64,000 nt of DNA from Psychrobacillus sp. NEAU-3TGS (GTDB lineage: Bacteria > Bacillota > Bacilli > Bacillales_A > Planococcaceae). A program made the translations under genes and the position numbers. Below the pieces are notes generated by a model. That model was not told the DNA's origin, did no database searches, and saw nothing but the letters and a program-made list of their open reading frames with translations. Shown in pieces: positions 59,853-64,000 of the stretch. Numbering within the stretch: position 1 is the stretch's first letter; every line of letters begins with the position of its first letter. The stretch lies in contig NZ_JAPNOZ010000012.1 of assembly GCF_029955155.1 (NCBI RefSeq), positions 62,001 to 126,000 on the forward strand. Reading direction: 5' to 3'.

Positions 59853-59982
59853 CTTTAACTAACGGGTGCCTTAGCTAATCAGACCATCATTTGATGTTCT
59901 ATTTTATTTCCGAAATATCAAGTAGATCTCGGAAATCCTTTGTGAAATGATACAATCAAACCAAAGCGGCAGTTTAGTATAA
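59853..59982 (+). repeat. cassette repeat 23 (C loop, long); last full copy
   Basis: TTTAACTAAC-GGGTGC-CTTAGCTAA, loop GACCATCATTTGATGTTC, T run, GTAGATCTCGGAAATCC, TCAAACCAAA-GCGGCA-GTTTAGTATAA. Confidence 0.8.
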
Positions 59983-60453
59983 AATATCGAAGAGGTTATA
60001 CTATAAAAAGAGTATTGTAAAAACGATGGTGTATTCGGTTTCGGGGATTTTGATTTTAAAGAAGATAACTTTGATTTTCTACATGAATTAAGTAACTTAT
60101 AAAAAAAAGGTTTTGTGATCTGAATTTTAAAGATATAGAGGGTATTTATTCATTAAAATCTGAAGGTAAGATGAAATCATCGAAGCAGCTTGCCAGTGAT
60201 TGGAATCGTTAATGACATATGGAAGCAGTAAAATAGCATTTGTATTTAGCGTTTTTCTTGGCTTACAGAAGAATGGATGAACGTTCGGATAAAAGTTGTC
60301 CTTTACTAAAATGACGTTACCCCATTAGTTAATGAAGTTAGTATCGGTGGGGCAGGTTGGTCGTAGTTTTCGGATAGTGAAGGCTGAAGAGTATGGCTAC
60401 GTCCAAAAGAAAGTCGTTCTAATAGTTATGTGCAAAGAAAAATCAAAAAAAGA
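59983..60453 (+). pseudogene. decayed coding remnants at the array end
   Basis: Short readable stretches in changing frames (KEYCKNDGVFGFGDFDFKEDNFDFLHELSNL; FKDIEGIYSLKSEGKMKSSKQLASDWNR) separated by stops, as in an eroded cassette gene. A worn GGGGCAGGTTGGTCG at 60349-60363 may be one more outer right arm. No intact gene. Confidence 0.4.
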
Positions 60454-60511
60454 TTTCACTTCGAGTAAGTAAACGAACTATTGTTTACTTACTCGCTTCG
60501 TTAGTTGAAAT
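60454..60511. terminator. long perfect hairpin with outer arms
   Basis: 13-bp perfect stem CGAGTAAGTAAAC / GTTTACTTACTCG (60462-60495), flanked by outer arms AGATTTCA / TGAAATCT. The right flank also reads CGTTAGTTGAAAT, an array outer-right core. It may terminate the minus-strand regulator gene and/or mark the array's right edge. Confidence 0.55.
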
Positions 60512-60560
60512 CTGTTGGTTTCTGTTCTCTAATAGAAAGGCTCTATTTTAGAGCATTAAC

Positions 60561-62611
60561 TCAACGTGATATCGAAAATCTTAAATAACATGCAAGCTGA
60601 AGTTTTAAAATGTCTTCAGTATTTGAGAATGAAATTTGAAGCTTTTCTTCGATCCTTTTTAGTCTTTGATATAAAGTATTAACATGGATATGCAAAAGTT
60701 TGGCTGTTTGTGTAGCTTGGCGATTGTTTTCTATATAGGTAACCAAGGTTTGTTCCAAATCCAAAGTATTATCCCTATCAGTTTGAAGAGGATTAAATAC
60801 TTCATTAATAAAAGAGTTCAAGTCATCGATCGGTTGTTGAATAAATAAACGATTAATACCAATATCTCGATAATTTATAATGGTTTTAAGTTGCCTTGAA
60901 ATAAGAAAGGAAAGTGCTTTCTCCGCTTCCGAGTAACCTTTTGCTATATTATCCATACTTGGATAGCAAGAACCGACTCCTATTTTAAGTAATTCATCAT
61001 GCACTTGAAACCAGTTGGAATGAATTAGTTTTAGTTTGTTTTTTACATAGTCTTCATCTGCAATATTATTGAATTGGCTAACTATCGTTACTTTATTTCC
61101 ATAACCAAAAACGATTGAAACGTATATTCCTAAATGTTTTGTTATTTGTGTAATTAGACTGTGCATTTGCATATTCAAAAAATGAAAATCTGAATGAGGA
61201 TGTAAATGAATAATTATGGACATGTAATAAGAATGAGACGCAATTCCAAGCTCATTGGCCTTACTACGTATCAGATTATATTCTCGGCACTGAATAAAAT
61301 CATTAAATAAATCATTTGTTTTTTGATAATATGAATCTACTAGAGATTGTCTTCTAATAATTTCCAATGCAATCACGGAACTTGCCTGTTCAATAATCAT
61401 CTTATTTAAAGGAAAAAGATCATCTTGCTCCATTTCTACTATCATTATTCCAATAGGAACATCAATAGCAATAATAGGATAAATATATAATGATTTGTCG
61501 TTTAAAGACTCCATTTTAGTAAAAGAAGGTTCTGATTGTAGTTTTGTATTTATTTTTATCGACTCAATAGGAGTTTCCAATTCCCAGGTTGTCGGATTTG
61601 AATATAGTTGATTATCAGTTAAGTCTATTATCATTAATGGACGGTTGATCATCTTTCCAATTTCATGTGCGATTTTCTTTAATCCTTTACTTTGAAGAGA
61701 CATTTTTATTAGGCTATTGTGTATTATATCTCGTTGAAGTAAAAGATCATTATGTTTTTTTAGAGTTTGATAGAGCCTCGAGTTTCTTAATGCGATAGAA
61801 ACCTGATCAGAAAAACTTTCCAACAATTGTTGATCATCTTTAGTTAAAAGAGGAGAAGGACCACTCTGATAGACAATTAAAACACACAAAGTATGATTCT
61901 CCACCATTATAGGAACTGAAATAATAGTCTGTAAATCTTTAAATTGGATAGAATTATACAGATAAAAAAGGTTATCTGGTGAAATATTAGATGATTCCGA
62001 AAGGACGTCCTCTATATTTGTAAGAATAAAGGACTTGTTATCCTTAAAGGTTTTACCAATAATCCCTTCTCCCACCTTCATCCGCATTTTTTTGATTTCT
62101 TCACTAGGTCCACCTGTCCATGCTTTAGGAAATAGGGCATCTAGGTTTGGTTCATACATCCAAAGTACTCCCATATCCGCTGCAGTAATAACAGACAAAG
62201 CGTTTTCTAATATTTTTTTAATAAATCATCTAAATCTTCCAGTATGGATATATCACGAATGCTTTCCATCACTTTATTCCTAATATATTTTTCTCTATCT
62301 AGCATTACTTGCAAGTAATGTAAATCTATGATCATTTTAAGCTCTCGCATGCTCTCCTTCTTTAATACCGAAGACTCGCTAAGTCTGAAGACAATACTTG
62401 TATGATTGGGATAATCATAGTAAATATCAGTGTAATTTTCATAGGTATGTATTTTTTCATCGGAAAATCTCCTTGGTGTAGGAGTCTCTTTGTCAAAATG
62501 ATTAGAGAGAACAAGAGAAAAATCCAATCCTTTTATACCTTGCCACAATTGAAAATGGGTAAGGCAACAGTCATCGATTAAAAATCGTTTAATTTTCAGC
62601 AAGGTTTCCAC
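60561..62611 (-). pseudogene. PucR-family regulator with GAF domain, one-base frameshift
   Basis: The 5' part (62611-62207, 134 aa, METLLKIKRFLIDDCC...ILEDLDDLLKKY) and the 3' part (62198-60561) join into one frame of about 683 residues if one A is added to the A7 run at 62213-62219 (minus strand TTAAAAAAAT; then ...LLKKILENALSVITAADMGVLW). The 3' part holds a GAF domain (MKVGEGIIGKTF...IISVPIMVENHTLCVLIVYQ) and the C-terminal PucR helix-turn-helix (TLVTYIENNRQATQTAKLLHIHVNTLYQRLKRIEEKL). Divergent from the MFS gene at 62749, probably its activator. Confidence 0.82.
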
Positions 62612-62676
62612 TTTTTTTCAACCTCCACAAGGACTATGTAGAACTCAACATAAATTATGTGATTATTATATAGGAA

Positions 62677-62689
62677 CAAACATTGTTTG
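62677..62689. promoter_or_regulatory. palindrome in the pucR-MFS divergent region
   Basis: CAAAC-ATT-GTTTG in the 137-bp gap between the two divergent genes; candidate binding site of the PucR-type regulator. Confidence 0.4.
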
Positions 62690-62748
62690 AATAGTACAAA
62701 TTTTTTATACTCAAATAGAATTCAATAAATTTCGTAAGGAGGGACGAA

Positions 62749-63977
62749 ATGGAGTCCAAGTTATTAAAGAACTGGAAGTATGTCATTATCATCTTACTTT
62801 TTTTAGGATGGTCAATTGGAAACTTTGATCGCTTTTTTATGAACTATGCGATTTTGGATATTTCAAAGGATCTCCAATTGAGCACTTCCCAGACAGGGAT
62901 TGTGTTAAGCAGTTTTTTGCCGGCTATGCCATAATGCAGATTCCAGGCGGGTGGCTGGCCGATCGTTTTGGTTTCCGAAAGATTATTATTATAGCCGTAT
63001 TTGCTTGGTCCGTTTTCACAATTTTGTCGGGAATGGCATGGTCCTTCATGTCCTTAATCCTTATTCGATTTCTTTTTGGACTTGGAGAAGGTAGCTTTTT
63101 TCCAGCAGCTTCAAAAGGTATAGCTAGTTGGTTTCCGCAAAACGAACGAAGTCGTGCCATTTCATTTATGCTTACTTCAGGAACTATTATGGGGGTAATA
63201 ACACCAATAATTGGTACCCAGTCCATGCAAGATATCGGTTGGAGAACGATTTTCTATATTGCCGGTGCCATCGGGATTATATTTACCTTGTTGTACTTCT
63301 TTTTCTTAAAAGAGGGGAAAGGTTTGGCTATAACAAGCAATGAAAACCCTTCCAAAAGTAAAGTATCTTTGAAAGACGTTTTAAAAACTCCGATTATATG
63401 GAATTTGTTTATTGCCTATTTCGCCATTTACGCAGTCCAATGGGGGCTAATGGCATGGATGCCGACCTATTTAGTTGAGGTGCGCCATCTTGACTTAACA
63501 TCTGTTGGGTATATTTCAGCTATTCCAGCGATTGCAGGAATTATTGCAATGCTTGCAAGCGGCTATGTTTTAGATAAATTACCTAAAGGGAAAGACAAGG
63601 TGATTGCAGCCATATTTGCAGTATTAATTGCTGTTTTTCTATATTTAATGGCATATGCGCCAAACATAATGATGTTTGCTGTTTATCAAAGTCTTGTTAC
63701 CGTATTCATGTCATTTAATATAATTTTAATTATTTCTGCACCATTAAAAATGTTATCAGAAGAGGTTGTAGGAACTGCAAATGGGTTCATTAATACCGGT
63801 GCCCAATTTGCTGGTGTCCTTACTCCGATGTTAATAGGATTTTTAGTAGAAGCTTTCGACGGTTCTTATACAGTAGCTTTTATTATGCTCATTATGTTTG
63901 CATTATTGTGTGCTGGATCATTATTTTTAATTCGCCCTAAGAAAGAGGTTCCTTCTTTCGAAAATCTTGTAAGTTAG
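62749..63977 (+). pseudogene. MFS transporter, anion:cation symporter type, one-base frameshift
   Basis: ATG 62749 behind AAGGAGGG opens ...GNFDRFFMNYAILDISKDLQLSTSQTGIVLSSF, then a frameshift at the T6 run 62913-62918. Adding one T restores FFAGYAIMQIPGGWLADRFGFRK and a frame of about 409 residues with 12 membrane segments, normal for the ACS family (hexuronate, phthalate and aromatic-acid type carriers). Divergent from the PucR-type regulator. Probably imports an organic acid; a substrate link to the aromatic clusters is only a guess. Likely a sequencing indel. Confidence 0.82.
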
Positions 63978-63989
63978 GAGATGTAATAA

Positions 63990-64000
63990 GTGACTAATCT
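63990..64000 (+). CDS. start of a further gene, cut by the window edge
   Basis: GTG 63990 lies 9 nt after AGGAG, 12 bp downstream of the MFS stop, and opens M-T-N. Too short to identify; spacing suggests an operon with the transporter. Confidence 0.4.

Noticed and set aside
33199-59982. CRISPR array or simple tandem repeats
   Set aside because: Repeat units are 75-130 bp, divergent, spaced by 0.3-4 kb and separated by genes; no short uniform spacers and no cas genes.

Overview
The window is low-GC Gram-positive chromosome. Strong AGGAGG-type ribosome sites, TTG/GTG starts, a CcpA cre site, a Bacillus-type ferredoxin/ferredoxin reductase pair and a phenylalanine dehydrogenase like those of Sporosarcina, Lysinibacillus and Bacillus badius suggest a spore-forming Bacillales member (Caryophanaceae/Bacillaceae). 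Species cannot be named from this.

Region 1 (1-14,145) is a phenylacetyl-CoA (paa) catabolic island. It holds the end of paaK, a ferredoxin-NADP reductase and ferredoxin, paaABC, a frameshifted paaD, an EthD-like gene, three crotonase-family genes, an aldehyde dehydrogenase, paaH, paaJ, paaX, a paaY-like carbonic anhydrase and a nitronate monooxygenase-type flavoprotein. Region 2 (14,250-23,710) is an operon with a cre site: thioesterase, phenylalanine dehydrogenase, all four subunits of a 2-oxoacid dehydrogenase complex, then an aromatic amino acid-type ABC importer. Together regions 1 and 2 read as phenylalanine -> phenylpyruvate -> phenylacetyl-CoA -> central metabolism. Region 3 (23,837-31,590) is a 4-hydroxyphenylacetate/homoprotocatechuate meta-cleavage (hpa) operon that uses a DapA-family aldolase.

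Region 4 (about 31,741-59,982) is the unusual part. It is a long run of mostly single, same-strand, unrelated small genes: acetyltransferases, PhzF proteins, DinB, a racemase, a methyltransferase, UppP, a MarR/membrane pair and a lipoprotein. They are separated by at least 16 full and about 9 partial copies of a 75-130 bp imperfect palindrome. Its ends (NNNAACTAAC ... GTTAGTTGAA), inner arms and unpaired spacers follow the R''-L''-L'-R' plan of integron attC sites. The variable loop comes in three families, each carrying an intrinsic-terminator hairpin. At the left end, divergent from the array, lies a truncated tyrosine recombinase gene and a single half-site in the position expected for attI. 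One cassette occurs twice, once intact and once decayed. This looks like an integron-like gene-cassette array in a Bacillota chromosome whose local recombinase is broken.

The array also carries or surrounds resistance-type modules with leader-peptide/hairpin control: an MFS pump with a translational attenuator, and an rsgA-APH pair with a transcription-attenuator-like leader. It also contains non-cassette inserts (rsgA-APH, SRAP protein, MocR regulator, yfmQ-like gene) and an IS200/IS605-like relic.

Region 5 (60,454-64,000) has a PucR-type regulator divergent from an MFS transporter, both broken by single-base homopolymer indels. The same kind of lesion breaks paaD and the ABC permease, so sequencing error is a serious possibility for those four.
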